64,000 nt of DNA, from contig VRVR01000010.1 in the NCBI GenBank assembly GCA_009859145.1, forward strand, positions 62,001 to 126,000, written 5' to 3'. The notes beneath the pieces were generated by a model. That model did not search any database. It was not told where the DNA came from and worked only from the letters and a program-made list of their open reading frames with translations. Both the position numbers and the translations under genes were made by a program. Every line of letters begins with the position of its first letter. Within the stretch, counting starts at the first letter, position 1. The stretch is from Andalucia godoyi. Taxonomy: Eukaryota; Discoba; Jakobea; Jakobida; Andaluciidae. Shown one piece after another: positions 10,632-23,192 of this stretch.

Positions 10632-11335
10632 TCAGCGAGTGTACGAGGAGATAGTGGTTGCGGTTGCCGCTGATTCGGGAGAAGACGGGTGACTATTCAG
10701 TATTCGCCACCGGCGAACGATTTCCTCCCACGGCAGCTGCAGACTGTCTTCATATGCTTGCAGAACTTGCTCCGCTGTGTTCAGGCCATATTCTTCTACG
10801 AAAAGACGTCAGAGCTAGATCACGAGAGAACAGAAAACAACAACTGATATTGCAAGACTGAAGTAAAATTTGGTTTTGTGCAGAAAAACATACGTCTCAT
10901 TTGGTCATATTGGACATAGTCGGCTTGCGATATAGCAGATGCTGCTGGCGCTTCACTTCGTTCCGTGGAGGAATTCGAACTGAGCCCCGATCCAAAGGCT
11001 TCTCTTGCGTGACTGATCCGCCCTTCGAGTCTGGATTGTCTGTTTTCCGTTGCACCGTCGAGATGGATTGTTTGCCCAGAGCTCGCGATAATCTGTGTCG
11101 GGTACGTTCCAGAAACGTGCGCCACTCCCGACGGATGCGTAATGATGATGGTGATCGGCTCAAGATCCGCCGACTCTGAAAACACATGGAACGGCGAGTT
11201 CCGTCGTGCACCACCTTCGCCTTCAGGATCACGAACTGGACTGCTGGGCCGGTGATCCCGAAGCGCATTCTCAATCACAAAATGAAGCTGCGACGCGTGC
11301 AGCCTTCCGCAACTCCGCACTTTCTTGGCGGGCAT
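10632..11335 (-). CDS. Unknown 201-residue protein (two exons)
   Basis: Exon 1 is 10894-11335 (ATG at 11335) and exon 2 is 10632-10795. The intron (98 nt) has a GTATGT donor, a CTCTGACG branch-like site and a TAG acceptor. Unspliced, the frame degenerates. Spliced, it runs smoothly through DQMRQEYGLNTAEQVLQAYE and LPWEEIVRRWRILNSHP, a helical, charged C-terminus, and this coherence is the main evidence. The N-terminus is basic (MPAKKVRSCGRLHASQLHF), the middle polar. I do not recognise the family. Confidence 0.6.
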
Positions 11336-11837
11336 GTTTCTTTTTGCAAGTTGTACAGTTGAATTAATTCTGCACGAAGAAGGCCGAAGAAAACAATACA
11401 CTGAGGAAGAGGGGTGCTTTCTTAATCAAATGCAAAGGTTGCATGGCTAAAGGACGCACACACGCACCCTCACAAACAGAAAAGGTTTCCCTCTCGCGTT
11501 TCTTGACCGTTAGTTCGATTTGGCTACAAGTCTGCATGAAATTTTGTGCCCCAGGTGCAGGGAGGCTTCCACTGTTTGTGCGCGTCGCAGTCCACGGTTC
11601 AAGTGAACTGCAGTCTGCTCTGCCCTTCTTCCATTGAATCCCTGCAACCCGCACTCGCACATCGGGGCCGTTCCCGTTCCCGTTCCCGTTCCCCTCCCGT
11701 TCCCCTCCCCTTCTTCCCCTTCCCCTTCCCCGGCCCTTTTTTCCAATGTCTTCGCAGTTCCTTCTCACGCCCCCCTTCATCGATCTCCCTTTGTGTGGAT
11801 TGAAAACTGCAAAGACTTGCATTCCTTCCACTGGTCT
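11336..11837. other. Intergenic spacer with CCGTTC-type repeat
   Basis: Contains an imperfect pyrimidine-rich hexamer repeat (CCGTTC and derivatives) at about 11666-11735, followed by the tRNA-Gly gene. Long frames on both strands here are repeat-driven and not called. Confidence 0.4.
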
Positions 11838-11908
11838 ACGCTCGTGGTCTAGGGGTATGATGTGATCCTGCCACGATCACGACCGGGGTTCGAGTCCCCG
11901 CGAGCGTA
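11838..11908 (+). tRNA. tRNA-Gly (anticodon GCC)
   Basis: The cloverleaf folds completely. A 7-bp acceptor (ACGCTCG with CGAGCGT) is perfect, the D-arm contains GTCTAGGGGTA, and the anticodon stem TGATC/GATCA carries the loop CTGCCAC with anticodon GCC. The T-arm is CGGGG-TTCGAGT-CCCCG and the discriminator base is A. There is no intron. A T-run follows within a few bases, as expected for an RNA polymerase III terminator. Confidence 0.93.
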
Positions 11909-12172
11909 TTTACTTTTTTCCCTTTTTTCCCTTGTTCGTTTCTGGACATGCATACTTTTTTTTTTTTGCTTTCCCCCGAAGTTTCAAACACGTGAATTGA
12001 GAAAGCGCCCAAGACAAAAGGAGAGAAAGAAAGAATAGGAATAGGAAGACGAAAACGAAAGCGAAAAGAAACGAAACGAAACAAACAAACAAACAATAAT
12101 CAGAAGGTTGTCTTATTCCTGGTTTTGATATTAGAGAGAGCAGATCTGCACAGAGGAGACGAGAAGGAAGCC

Positions 12173-12538
12173 ATGTCTGGTCCATCAGCATCTCGATTGT
12201 CACGATACAAGCTGAACTTTTTGAACTTCATTGCTGCTTCGACAGTTGTTGGACTTGGTCTGAAGATTGGCAAGATGTCATCTGAACTGAAGCAGCTCCA
12301 AACCGACAAGACTGAGCTTCAAACTGCAGTTTCGCGGCTAGTGGAAACGGATTCATTTTCAGACCGGGCAGAAATGGCAGAGCAGGTTCTGCGGAAGACG
12401 TCCAAAGCCGACGTGGACGACAAGAATAGGCCGGCAAATGTGGTTCCCATGCCAGGTGACGACAGAGACAAGGCTACCGAGCGCACGGAAATCGCAGCGC
12501 TTGTTCGCGGATCCCAATCAAAGTCATCCTCATCCTAA
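12173..12538 (+). CDS. Small membrane-anchored coiled-coil protein, unknown
   Basis: 121 residues from the ATG at 12173. A basic N-terminus (SRLSRYKLNFLNF) leads into one hydrophobic helix (about 18-33, FIAASTVVGLGLKIG), then a heptad-like coiled coil (MSSELKQLQTDKTELQTAVS) and a polar, charged tail ending in serines. The layout suits a tail-in-cytosol or mitochondrial membrane protein. No family recognised. Composition and codon use look like neighbouring real genes and the 3' end is clean. Confidence 0.6.
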   Translation: MSGPSASRLSRYKLNFLNFIAASTVVGLGLKIGKMSSELKQLQTDKTELQTAVSRLVETDSFSDRAEMAEQVLRKTSKADVDDKNRPANVVPMPGDDRDKATERTEIAALVRGSQSKSSSS

Positions 12539-12679
12539 CCACCGCTGCGCAGCGGTTTTGTGCTTATCATGTACAGAAAGATTTTAAGAAATAACTAATT
12601 GAAAGAACAGGTAATGGGAGCAAGCAATGCTAACACAGCAATCAATAGTAAATTAATAACGACAACCAAAAGAGACAGG

Positions 12680-12683
<4 letters not shown>

Positions 12684-12744
<61 letters not shown>
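12684..12744. repeat. (GA)n microsatellite
   Basis: Uninterrupted GA dinucleotides just beyond the 3' end of the minus-strand reductase gene. Confidence 0.95.
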
Positions 12745-12747
<3 letters not shown>

Positions 12748-12769
12748 GGATGGTGAGCGGATGGCGGCG

Positions 12770-14899
12770 TTAGGACGCCCACGATTCTCGCTGGTATCGC
12801 TTCTCTGACTTCAGCATTTCGAGGAACTCGCGTGCTCGGAGCTCTGTCCACGGTTCCGCAGAGGACGGGTCCGTGGAAGTGAGGCACTGAACAAGAGTTT
12901 CGTGAACGTCTCGCACCATTCCCTGCGCATCGCCGCACACCATCATCCACGCATTATGCTCCAAGAGCCACTTGCGAATCTCGACCCGATGCTCCCAAAG
13001 ATGGTCCTGGATATACTTGCCACCATTCCGCATAGATTGTATTTGCGGATCCTGCGAGAATGCACAAGAGCTGCGTGAAAGACAGCCGGAGGACAGCCAA
13101 GTTGGGATCTCCGACCGAACAAGATGGTCCTTTTCGATCTGGCGGCATCCAAAAAAGAGCCACCAAGGGGACAGCACCAACTGCGAATCCAGCTTGCGTC
13201 TCCACGCGTGTACCATTCCTTGTCTTCGTCGCAGAAATGCACGAAAGGGAGCGATCCCCGTTCCAGCAGCAACGAGAATCATCGGAGGCGCCGACGCTCC
13301 GACAAGGCACGGCAAGCGAAATTCGTGCGATGGGACCACGGAACATGCAACCCGAATTGCCGACCGAAGAGCAGAGCCACACAGCGAGGAAATCTGTGAT
13401 TCAAAGTAGGATGTTGCAAGACCACGGAATGAGCGCTCTTCCGATTCACGAGATTCCGCGACGGAAAACACAACCTCTACCGAAGCTCTCGAAAACGTCG
13501 CATTAGGAACGTTCAGCAAAAGCGCAGACAAGCAAGAATGCAAATCCTCTGTCGATGAAGAGGAATCCGTTTTGGTCCGCACGCCATCCGCAAAACAGTC
13601 ATCGACGCTCGTGTGAGAAGACGAATGCTCCAACAAGGAAGCAAACGGATCGTTCGCAAGCGAATAGTACCTCGGTTTAAATCGTGATAGATGAGGCAGG
13701 AGTCCTTCGAGAGTTGGCTTGCACGACGGGCACAGAGTCCGGATTGTTTCCGCCACTGTCAGCTTCTTTTCCACGATCTCGCACTGAAACTCCTCGAGTC
13801 CCTCTGCCGAGGCGAGAGTCTCCAACCGTGTCTTTGTGCTTTGGATATCTGTGCACTCCGCCAGATAGCGTAGCAACGAGGGGGTCACAACATCCAAACT
13901 CACCATGTACGTCAAGCAGTCCTCTGCGAAGCACGGGGTTTGCACATACGGCGGAAGCTTCTCGGAATGACGGACCACCACATCTCCAGCGCAATCGCAG
14001 ATTCGCAGAGTTGCATCGACATCATTTCCTCTGTTTGGGACTCGGATCGCAAGAGCATCCCCAACAGCGAGGCGGGACCACAGCCGATCATACTTTGCCC
14101 GATCATCCCCATTCGACTCCAACGACGACGCGTCTGGGAAAGAAAGTCTCATGTCCCAAACTTGGCGGACAGCATCGGGCGAAGTCAGCTGTCTAGCGTC
14201 TGCCAAATTCAGCCATACAAAGTCGGTATCCGCGCATCGAGTCAGCCATTCGTGCCCACTGGCCAAAACCGTCTTTTGATCCACAGACTGTGCGACCATT
14301 TCTCCTCGTCCTGCTTGCTCTTTCCCTTCCGCCTCCCTGCCCTCTGCATCTGTTCTCGCAAGCTGCCGACTGTCATTTACTGCACCGCTGTCTGTTCTGG
14401 TGAAGGAAGGCGTCGCTGCAATAGCCTCGCTCAACGCAGGCCACAGAGACTTGCACCATGGATCAACCACCTGGTCCAAACCAACTGCATCGTCTGCTTC
14501 TCCACGGGTCTTAAATTTCTTTGCTCCGATCTGCAACAGAAGCTGGTCAAGAGTCTTTCCCGCATTGCAGAACTTGTCGTAATTCGTGTCACCCAGAGCC
14601 AACAACGCATACTTCCACGACTGAAATGGTCGAGAATCTGGCAGAGACGGATCGTTTTTTCGAGAAATCTGCTTCAAATGTCTGAAAAACTTGGCTGCAT
14701 TGTCCGGCGCATCCCCGTCCCCAGTCGTCGAACATACAATGACTGCAATCGAGATCTGATCAAGCAGATTCTCAGAAACCACATCGTTCAAAACTTTGTA
14801 TTTGCTTGCAATTCCACGAGTCAGTGCTTCCGTATACAGCATATGAGATATCGATTGCGCAGTCCCATTTGCAGACCCATACAAAAAAAACACAGTCAT
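12770..14899 (-). CDS. MTRR: Methionine synthase reductase (diflavin oxidoreductase)
   Basis: 709 residues from the ATG at 14899; the frame's earlier start is only a TTG. An N-terminal flavodoxin domain (about 1-155) shows the FMN loop LYGSANGTAQ, then CSTTGDGDAPDNAAKFFRHL and LLALGDTNYDKFCNAGKTLD. The following ADDAVGLDQVVDPW matches methionine synthase reductase more closely than other diflavin reductases such as NDOR1 or P450 reductase. A central FAD domain carries RYYSLAND, and the C-terminal NADPH domain carries AAGTGIAPFRAFLRRR and FGCRQ. The length fits the family (human ~700). The enzyme passes NADPH electrons through FAD and FMN to reactivate oxidised cobalamin on methionine synthase, so this organism probably has a B12-dependent MetH (inference). 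Confidence 0.85.
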   Translation of the reverse strand: MTVFFLYGSANGTAQSISHMLYTEALTRGIASKYKVLNDVVSENLLDQISIAVIVCSTTGDGDAPDNAAKFFRHLKQISRKNDPSLPDSRPFQSWKYALLALGDTNYDKFCNAGKTLDQLLLQIGAKKFKTRGEADDAVGLDQVVDPWCKSLWPALSEAIAATPSFTRTDSGAVNDSRQLARTDAEGREAEGKEQAGRGEMVAQSVDQKTVLASGHEWLTRCADTDFVWLNLADARQLTSPDAVRQVWDMRLSFPDASSLESNGDDRAKYDRLWSRLAVGDALAIRVPNRGNDVDATLRICDCAGDVVVRHSEKLPPYVQTPCFAEDCLTYMVSLDVVTPSLLRYLAECTDIQSTKTRLETLASAEGLEEFQCEIVEKKLTVAETIRTLCPSCKPTLEGLLPHLSRFKPRYYSLANDPFASLLEHSSSHTSVDDCFADGVRTKTDSSSSTEDLHSCLSALLLNVPNATFSRASVEVVFSVAESRESEERSFRGLATSYFESQISSLCGSALRSAIRVACSVVPSHEFRLPCLVGASAPPMILVAAGTGIAPFRAFLRRRQGMVHAWRRKLDSQLVLSPWWLFFGCRQIEKDHLVRSEIPTWLSSGCLSRSSCAFSQDPQIQSMRNGGKYIQDHLWEHRVEIRKWLLEHNAWMMVCGDAQGMVRDVHETLVQCLTSTDPSSAEPWTELRAREFLEMLKSEKRYQRESWAS

Positions 14900-15218
14900 T
14901 GGCAAGTATCAGCGGGAAGCACTCCGTTTCCTCTTTCTATTTCTCAGACTCTTGCAAATCGCCTAAAAGACAACATCAATAGATAATAATGAAATTAATG
15001 AAAATAATGAAAATAATAAACAATACTCAGGATACTGGTTCGATTCTTTTTGAACTTGCGGCATGCGGAAAGATGATTGGCCGGATCTTCGGCGCTCGGG
15101 CCGACAGTTCGGGGGGAAATTGCCCGACGTCCCTCGAAACAAAAATCTGCCGTACGAGCAGATCCATCGAGATTCGTCCGTTTTCCAAAACGTTTCATTT
15201 CATTTCATGGTTCGTTTA

Positions 15219-15264
<46 letters not shown>

Positions 15265-15345
15265 AACTCCCTCCCCATTCATCGTTGAATCGTCACATAC
15301 AACGTACACAGTGGCTGGAGAAGTAGAGAACAGCAAGTGGGTGCA
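14900..15345. other. Divergent promoter region between MTRR and the kelch gene
   Basis: 446 bp between two divergent start codons. It holds a (TC)n tract at 15224-15257, about 90 bp before the kelch ATG. No gene seen. Confidence 0.5.
15224..15257. repeat. (TC)n microsatellite
   Basis: Uninterrupted CT dinucleotides in the 5' region of the kelch gene, possibly within its 5' UTR. Confidence 0.9.
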
Positions 15346-15691
15346 ATGTCGCGACCTGCTGCTCCTTCTGCCAATCCGGTGCGGTACGAGTCTCCTTCCA
15401 AGTCGCGGTTTCTTGAATTTTCCTATTTGTGGACGCGACTCTTGTCCAATTCGACGATTCCACACTTGATGAAACATTCTGTTGTCTATGATGAGCTTTC
15501 AGATTCATTGCTTGTCTTTGGCGGAGAGGAAAAGACGGTCGGCTTGTCACCACTTAAATCATCCAATTCTCAAAAACCCATGAATCCCTCGGCCAACTTT
15601 TCTTCTTCTTCTTCTTCTTCGTCGTCGCCGCCGCCGCTGTTGTCGCAAAGCGCACACAAATCGAAACTATCCAGTGCGCAACAGGGAATCC

Positions 15692-15730
<39 letters not shown>

Positions 15731-18612
15731 TGAGTAGCAGTCATAATCACGGTAATGGTAACGATGTTGCAATTTCGGATCGATTGTTCAGCATTTCAGC
15801 TCATTCGCTAAAGTGGACTGAGATTTCGCAGCGCATTTCTCCTGCGTTGTCTTCTTTGAATGGGCCATGGCCCCAAAGGAGAAGAGGTCATTCGTGCTGT
15901 ATTGATTATTTCTCCAATGATAGCCATACTGGTGGTGAGCAGCGGCTGGATTCGTCAAGCGCTGTCATGTATATATTTGGTGGAGATTCCGGAGTTGCAT
16001 GTTTCAACGATGTTTGGGCGTACTATCCTTCGATTCGTTCCTGGGCGGTTGTTTCGGCAAGGGGAGACGTTCCTTCTGCAAGAACCGGACACGGCATGGT
16101 GTGTGCAGATCATGTGTTGATTGTGTGGGGCGGATACTCCCCTTACGGTTCGAGAGACCGCATTGTGAATGCGGCTGATGCCGACATCTATCGATTCGAG
16201 GTGAACTCGGGTACTTGGACAAACATGTCGAGGATAATGTACCAAACGCCTGTGGATAAGCAGCACCGTTCAGCATCTCCCTCAGCAGCTTCCACGGACG
16301 AGGATGTCCACGGCTCGAGAGGTTCCTCCTCTTCTTCTCCAACCATCACCACCACCACCATCACCACCACCACTACTACTACTACTACTACTTCTTCTTC
16401 TTCTTCTTCATCCATCTATGGTCATGCAGGCAGTGTGACAAGGCCTATGCCTCGGTTCCACAGCGTGTTTGTGAAGATTGATCCTTTCCGAGTGCTGATG
16501 TTTGGAGGTGCGCTGAATGACACGAAAATTTTGTCCGATACGTGGATTCTTTCACTTCGCAAGTTTCATTGGACACAGCTGCGAACGCTTCACAGTCCGC
16601 CGAAGCGAGTGGGTGCATCGGGCTTGCTGATCAGCTCTGCCAAGAGTGAGGATCCCAAACGAGCGATCGTATTCGGTGGATGTGCAACTAATGTTGTATA
16701 CAGCGATGTATGGGAGTTCTCACCGTCGGTGATGGACTGGTATCCACACTCGTTTTTCCACAATCGCGGAAAGCATTATGTTGTTCCAAACTTGCATTCA
16801 AACAGCCACGTCGCGAGCTCGGCAGAAGCTTGCTCGCATGGGGCGTTGTTTCCGCTCATGTCGCAGGTCAACGATCGCACCGTATTTTGTGTAGGAGTTC
16901 ACGGCGGACTGACGAAGCGTGGCATTTCCAGTGATGTTTGGATGTACCATGTTTCGTCATTTGCCGATCTCGTTCCAGCAAATCGTGGAGTTCGGGTGCT
17001 TCAAACACGAGCAAGAGTCTCTTCTTCTCGCGGCGGTATTCGGTCGATGAGTCCGTCTGCCGAATCGAACAAACAACATCAATCGATTGATGGTATTGAC
17101 AATCGTGAGTTTGATGATGATGAATCCGAGGAAGTGACAGACCCATGGGATCCGCTTCCGACTCCCAGCACTGGCCATCCAGCGATATCACATCACGGGT
17201 CTTCTTCCACGCCTCCGTCCTCCTTCGCTTCACTGCCACCCCAGCCGGCTCGTTCTTCGGGCACTGCTGCAAGAGGCGGGCAGACGAATCCATCGCTTCC
17301 ACAGCATCCAAGAACGACCGAATTGCTGGTACCAGATGCACGTAGTGGGACAGCCATCATTACTTTGGTAGCCCACAAAGATGCAGAGACTGCTGCCAAC
17401 CCTCAGCCGACCAACGTTTCACCGATCTCGTTCTCGTCGTCCCCGGCTCCTGTGACAGCCTCTTCGAATTCCGAAATCGCGAATGAAACTTCCGTTTTTC
17501 CAGCCTCTGCAGAGCCAGCTGCTACGCAACCCCCAGTGACGTCCGATTCTGAAGGGCGACAGCGCGGGGCATCCGTGATGCGATCGACTGCCATGTCAGA
17601 TTTCCGTGCTTCGTGGTTTGCCATCCAGGAAATCCGTCAGAACCAGCTGCGCCTCGAGGAGGCCCTTCGTGATCATCAGGTTCGCACATTCGATCAACAC
17701 CAACAGTTACGAGCAATGTCCACAGGATTTGCGGATTCGTTGGGCTCTCGGCTCAAGTCACTGGAAGAGCACGCCACGCGGACGGATTCCGAGTCATTGC
17801 AGCATTTTCAGGAAAATTCTGTGTGCAGACAGCGGGTAGACCACATGGCAAAGTGTCACTTGGAATCAGAGATGGAACTGATGAAGCGACTTAGTATGAT
17901 CGAAGCACGGATTGCGGGGATCGAGGCCACCGCTGGGGAGAGTCGCAGCCTGTCGTCGGAATTGCACTCTGTAAAGTCGCATGTTGAGAAGAACGACGCG
18001 GAACAGCGACTGCGGCTTGTTGAGCTGCGAAGGGAAATCATAGACGAGCTTCGACGACGCGATGAGAAGCTTTCCTCCGAGTTGGACACTGCGTCTCAAC
18101 GGATCCGGGCCATCCGAGAGGAGATGCAGCATGACCGCACTGCGATCATTGACGAGATTGAACGTTCCAAAGATCTTGCTCGTGTTCTCAATCATGAAAT
18201 GGACGAAAAGATTCGTCGATCAAGCCAGGAGCTATCCTCGCTGATTGGCGAAACGCAGTCACGTCTCGAGGCGCTGGAAGATTCTGCCGAGTCCGAGCGT
18301 CAGTTCCGCAAAGAGATGTCGGACTGGAGGGACTTTCTTGAAAAGGAGCGCGAAGACGACGTTGGGCAGACTCGTTATGTCCATCGAGAGCTGGACCGGG
18401 TTTCTGCCGTGGTTGACAAGCTGTCTTTTTGCTTGAACGGTGTTCCAACGACCGTCTCGAGCGCCGGTCCATCCAAAATTCATCTCCAAGCCCGACCTTC
18501 GCAACTTACCCAGTCAGCAGAAACATCCAGGAAGCATAACATCCAGAATGTCCATCATGACCAGTCTTCTTTCGATTCCGAAATCTCGGATGTTCCGGAG
18601 TATGACGATTGA
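15346..18612 (+). CDS. Kelch-repeat protein with C-terminal coiled coil
   Basis: 1088 residues from the ATG at 15346; the frame's earlier codon at 15337 is GTG. Kelch blades are visible from about residue 45 to 540: HSVVYDELSDSLLVFGGEE, VMYIFGGDSGVACFNDVW, FRVLMFGGALNDTKILSDTW and AIVFGGCATNVVYSDVW, each with the GG pair and a distal Trp. Low-complexity Ser/Thr inserts, including a (ACC/ACT)n-coded Thr run, sit between blades. The region from about 740 to 1040 is a long charged coiled coil. The architecture fits Tea1/kelch-type scaffolds that bring cytoskeletal factors to membranes (family knowledge). The function here is not established. Confidence 0.75.
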
Positions 18613-18631
18613 GCGACGAACACATGCACAC

Positions 18632-18695
<64 letters not shown>

Positions 18696-18850
18696 ACTCA
18701 CTCACCCAAACCCCTAGGGGATTGCTACTGGAAGAGGGAGAGGGAGGGAGGGAGAGAGAGAGAGAGAGACTGTGTGTGCGTAATTTATAAATGTGTACTG
18801 TACAAACAAAAAAAAAAAAACATGAAAGAAAAGAGATTGATTTCCATAGT
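18613..18850. repeat. (TC)n and (GA)n microsatellites between convergent genes
   Basis: A (TC)n tract at 18636-18691 is followed by a GGGA/GA tract at about 18736-18769, so the two arms are roughly inverted and could pair in RNA or DNA. They lie in the 3' region between the kelch gene and LSM8. Confidence 0.85.
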
Positions 18851-19396
18851 TTAGACATGATGATGATGCCGAGCAGCCAATGACGATTGCTGGTGCTGGT
18901 GCTTGTGAACTGGAATAAACGGCGGGATCGGCGCAAGAATCCTGTGCGTAACGTCCATTGCCGCGTCAGCGTCTCGATCTAGCGCACCAATGATCCCTAC
19001 GTGGTCTCCTCGCACAACAAGCGTTCCCACATGCTCGACGCGCGTGTTTGCAGCAGCCGAGTACACACGCTCTTCACACTCGGAAAGCACAAGACTCCCC
19101 AATACATCTGTTCCCATCAACAATCCAACATAATGCCGACCTTCAATCGTTATCACGGAAACCACCTCTATCCCCTCTCCAACGTTAAAACCACATTAAA
19201 ATCCGTTCATTCATTCATTCACGGAAATCAATCAACAACGTCAGAAACCAAACACAAACAACCAAAAACATGTAATAAAAGTAATTATTATAAGAAAAAG
19301 GAAACGACGGCGAACAAAGTGGGGGAACCAATAAAACAAAAGAAAGAAAGACAAAAGACACGACATACGCTCATGAAGCGAGTAAATATCATCCAT
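18851..19396 (-). CDS. LSM8: U6 snRNA-associated Sm-like protein LSM8 (two exons)
   Basis: Exon 1 is 19369-19396 (28 nt, codes MDDIYSLHE plus one base) and exon 2 is 18851-19167; total 114 residues. The 201-nt intron has a GTATGT donor and TAG acceptor. Splicing gives MDDIYSLHEQVVSVITIEG, which matches the start of LSM8. The Sm1 motif (ITIEGRHYVGLLMGTD), the strand LVLSECEERVYS, and the Sm2 motif LVVRGDHVGIIG are clear. LSM8 replaces LSM1 in the nuclear LSM2-8 ring that binds the U6 3' end for splicing. The unusual C-terminal tail is His-rich, ending AARHHHHV. The splice is confirmed by the fit of the family N-terminus. Confidence 0.9.
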
Positions 19397-19740
19397 CGTC
19401 GCACTTCATTCAATCCGTACGAAACAAGAGCATTCAGTGCAAAGTCCAAAAGAAGTATATATATGTATATGTATACGTATAATGTAACATTGCAAAATAG
19501 CAAAACCCCAAAACCAAAACAAATTCACGAAAACACACTCGATGCTTTTCATGCACAAAACGAAGCCCGTCCAGCAAGGAATCAAGTGATGCTGTCATCT
19601 GCTTTTTTCCGCCTTCTCTTTTTCACTCTCTTCTCCTTTTGTCATCCTTTTGCTTTTATCTATTTTCTTCTTCATATATCTATTATTTTTGAATTTAAAA
19701 GTTGAAGCCTCGGCGGAAAAAAAAAATAGTAATTAAAAGT

Positions 19741-19748
19741 TATAAAAG
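19741..19748 (+). promoter_or_regulatory. TATA box candidate for TMA7
   Basis: TATAAAAG lies 44 bp before the TMA7 start codon in otherwise AT-mixed sequence. Position and sequence fit a TATA element with a very short 5' UTR. Confidence 0.45.
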
Positions 19749-19784
19749 GGAAGGTGACAGTTACAGTCTTTTTCAAATAGCGAA

Positions 19785-19934
19785 ATGTCTGGTCGTCAGG
19801 GAGGAAAGTTGAAGCCGCTCAAGAAGGCAAAGGTCGAGAAGGACCTTTCGGAGGAGGATATTGCGTTCCATGCAAAGAAGCGCGAAGAGGAGAAAAAGAT
19901 TGCCGAAATGCAGAAAAAGATGGGCAAAAAGTAA
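19785..19934 (+). CDS. TMA7: Translation machinery-associated protein TMA7 (small basic protein)
   Basis: 49 residues, too short for most gene finders. It starts MSGRQGGKLKPLKKAK and continues DLSEEDIAFHAKKREEEKKI, then ends MQKKMGKK. This matches TMA7/CCDC72 (MSGR.GGK.KPLK..K and EED.AF..K..EE.KK), a ribosome-associated protein. It is shorter than the usual ~64 residues because the Gly-rich segment before the final KK is reduced. A TATA box is 44 bp upstream and an AATAAA lies at 20042-20047, so the transcription unit is compact and complete. Confidence 0.85.
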   Translation: MSGRQGGKLKPLKKAKVEKDLSEEDIAFHAKKREEEKKIAEMQKKMGKK

Positions 19935-20489
19935 ACCTCTCATTTTTCGCTCCAACTCGCTTTTCCCTTTCCCGTTTCCTCGTCTGTCGTTTCCTGAGGT
20001 GTTCCTGCTTTCGGCCACTCTGCCATGCGAAAAAAAGTATCAATAAAGATCATCAAAGCGAATCAAACTGGAGGAAGAACGTCCATATAGTCTGTCTGTT
20101 GTGCTGTGCGCCAAGCTGGCAAAAAGGTCAGAATCAAATGCTGCTCGATTAGAAACTCTTCTTTATGCTATTTTCAGTTGTCGCTCTTGTTGATGACGAT
20201 GCAAAAGAAGAAAGGAAGGAAGGAAGGGAGAGAGAGAGAGAGAAAGAGAAGGGAGAGGAAGAAACAGTAACGACAGTTCAAAAAAGTAATTATAAAAACA
20301 AAAACGAACTCGCATTCTCTGTGTGTGTGCAATGTTCCAAATCGAGCTTGCTGTTGTGTTCTGTTTTGGAAAAGATTATCTACGTTCTTTCATCATCATC
20401 ACTGCCTACTTCATCATCATCATCATCATCTACGTCGTCCTCCTCCTCCGCCTGTCCTCTTTTCACATAATCACTCTTGTCTTGTTTGT
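19935..20489. other. Convergent 3' intergenic region
   Basis: Contains AATAAA at 20042-20047 (TMA7 polyadenylation candidate), a GGAA/GA-rich patch at 20210-20260 and a TCATCA repeat at about 20391-20440. No supported gene. Confidence 0.45.
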
Positions 20490-21935
<1,446 letters not shown>

Positions 21936-22366
21936 TTAAAAAACCATTACGATAAACAAAACACAAAGAAAAAAAGATTAGCACTCTTCCATCTGACAAC
22001 TCGAAACAAAATGATTTGAAAAGGGTTTCAACAGCAACAACAACAACGACAACAAAAAAACAAGGAAAGAAATTTGGATGCCAAATCAGGATATGGGTGG
22101 TGGTAAGATGATGGTCATCACGCACGAGTAAGCATCTTACTTGTATCATCATACAAGCATCCAAAAAAAGATATCGAAAAATCGCAAGAAAAGAAAGCTG
22201 TTTTTTTGTTTGAAACTGAAGAGGCAGATGATGCATAGAGGGCGAGAGAGCGCCTACTGCCTTTCTCAAAGAAGACAGAGCAAATCGAAAACGGAAAAAG
22301 GATACCAGGAAAAAAGACAGAAAATAGAAAAATAGAAACTGGAGAAGCATATGCGGAAAAACGTAC

Positions 22367-22394
22367 CTTCGGCTGAAGCGACTCGTCGTGTAGT
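22367..22394 (-). other. Probable 28-nt exon coding part of the ATP synthase beta presequence
   Basis: Flanked by TTTTCCAG (acceptor side) and GTACGT (donor side) on the minus strand. Joined to 21922 it stays in frame and codes TTRRVASAE followed by GRRTF. The implied intron is 444 nt (21923-22366). The preceding exon is not identified. Confidence 0.5.
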
Positions 22395-23192
22395 CTGGAA
22401 AAGAGAGGAGAGCATTCGCTAGTATACTGTGAAAAGCAAAGGACTCGACAAAAACGCAAAAAGACAAAATATATTAGAAAGAGAAGAAATGCCAAAAGAA
22501 ACGCGGCATGACGAACGTGAGGAAAAACCGGTATAAGGAACCTGCAGAAGTGGGAAATGGAGGTCTGAAGGCTTACACGCCACGAGAGGATAGCGCATGG
22601 ACCGTCGATTGTATCAAAAAGCAGCAACTGGTCAGGCTGTCAGCGAAGTTTTGTCAGAGTCCTCGAGGCTTCGTCTGTCAGCTTGTCATTCAGTGCTGCT
22701 GATTGTACGGGCGATTTCTTTTGAGTTCCCCAGGCTTTTTTCTTTTTTGTTATTCTAACAAAAGCGTCTACGGCGGCTTGGAATTTTTTGGGATGTCCGA
22801 AACTGAGTCCAACGGAGTTTGAGTCTTTGGGAGAATCCAAAAAGAATCCCGAATCAGCACGTCAAACCAAATCAGGAAGTTTATCCCCTCTGGAATTGTC
22901 CGACAGACATCCTGCTGCCCGCCCAACGGGAAATGAGCACGAGATAGCATTCAGAAACTCTACAAAAAAGAAAGCAATTAGTGTAAAAGAAAATATAAAT
23001 ACAAATATAAATATAAATAAAAACACGAGCAAAGAAGAGCAGGGAAAAGGAAAAGGCGGTGAGAGAACAGCCGAAGAGAGAAAGCAAGGTCAGGAGAGAG
23101 AGAGAGAGAGGAGGTGGCGGTGGTGGCGGTTAGGACATAGAAAAAAAGGAGCAAAAACAAAAGAAAAAAGGAAAAAGAAGAAAAAGAAAAAC
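22395..23192. other. Intergenic region: upstream exons of ATP synthase beta (-) and 5' UTR of the LPA1-like gene (+)
   Basis: The plus frame from 22788 joins the LPA1-like gene but starts at TTG and codes Lys/Asn/Arg-rich junk, so it is treated as 5' UTR. On the minus strand there are candidate start codons at about 22598 and 22513, but none gives a splice in the right phase. Confidence 0.4.

Noticed and set aside
11364-11831. 155-codon Gly/Arg-rich minus-strand frame
   Set aside because: Driven by the CCGTTC repeat and overlapping several other frames; no motif and low-complexity only.
22788-23192. N-terminal extension of the LPA1-like protein
   Set aside because: Starts at TTG and codes Lys/Asn/Arg low complexity; the family match begins later and the first ATG is at 23193.
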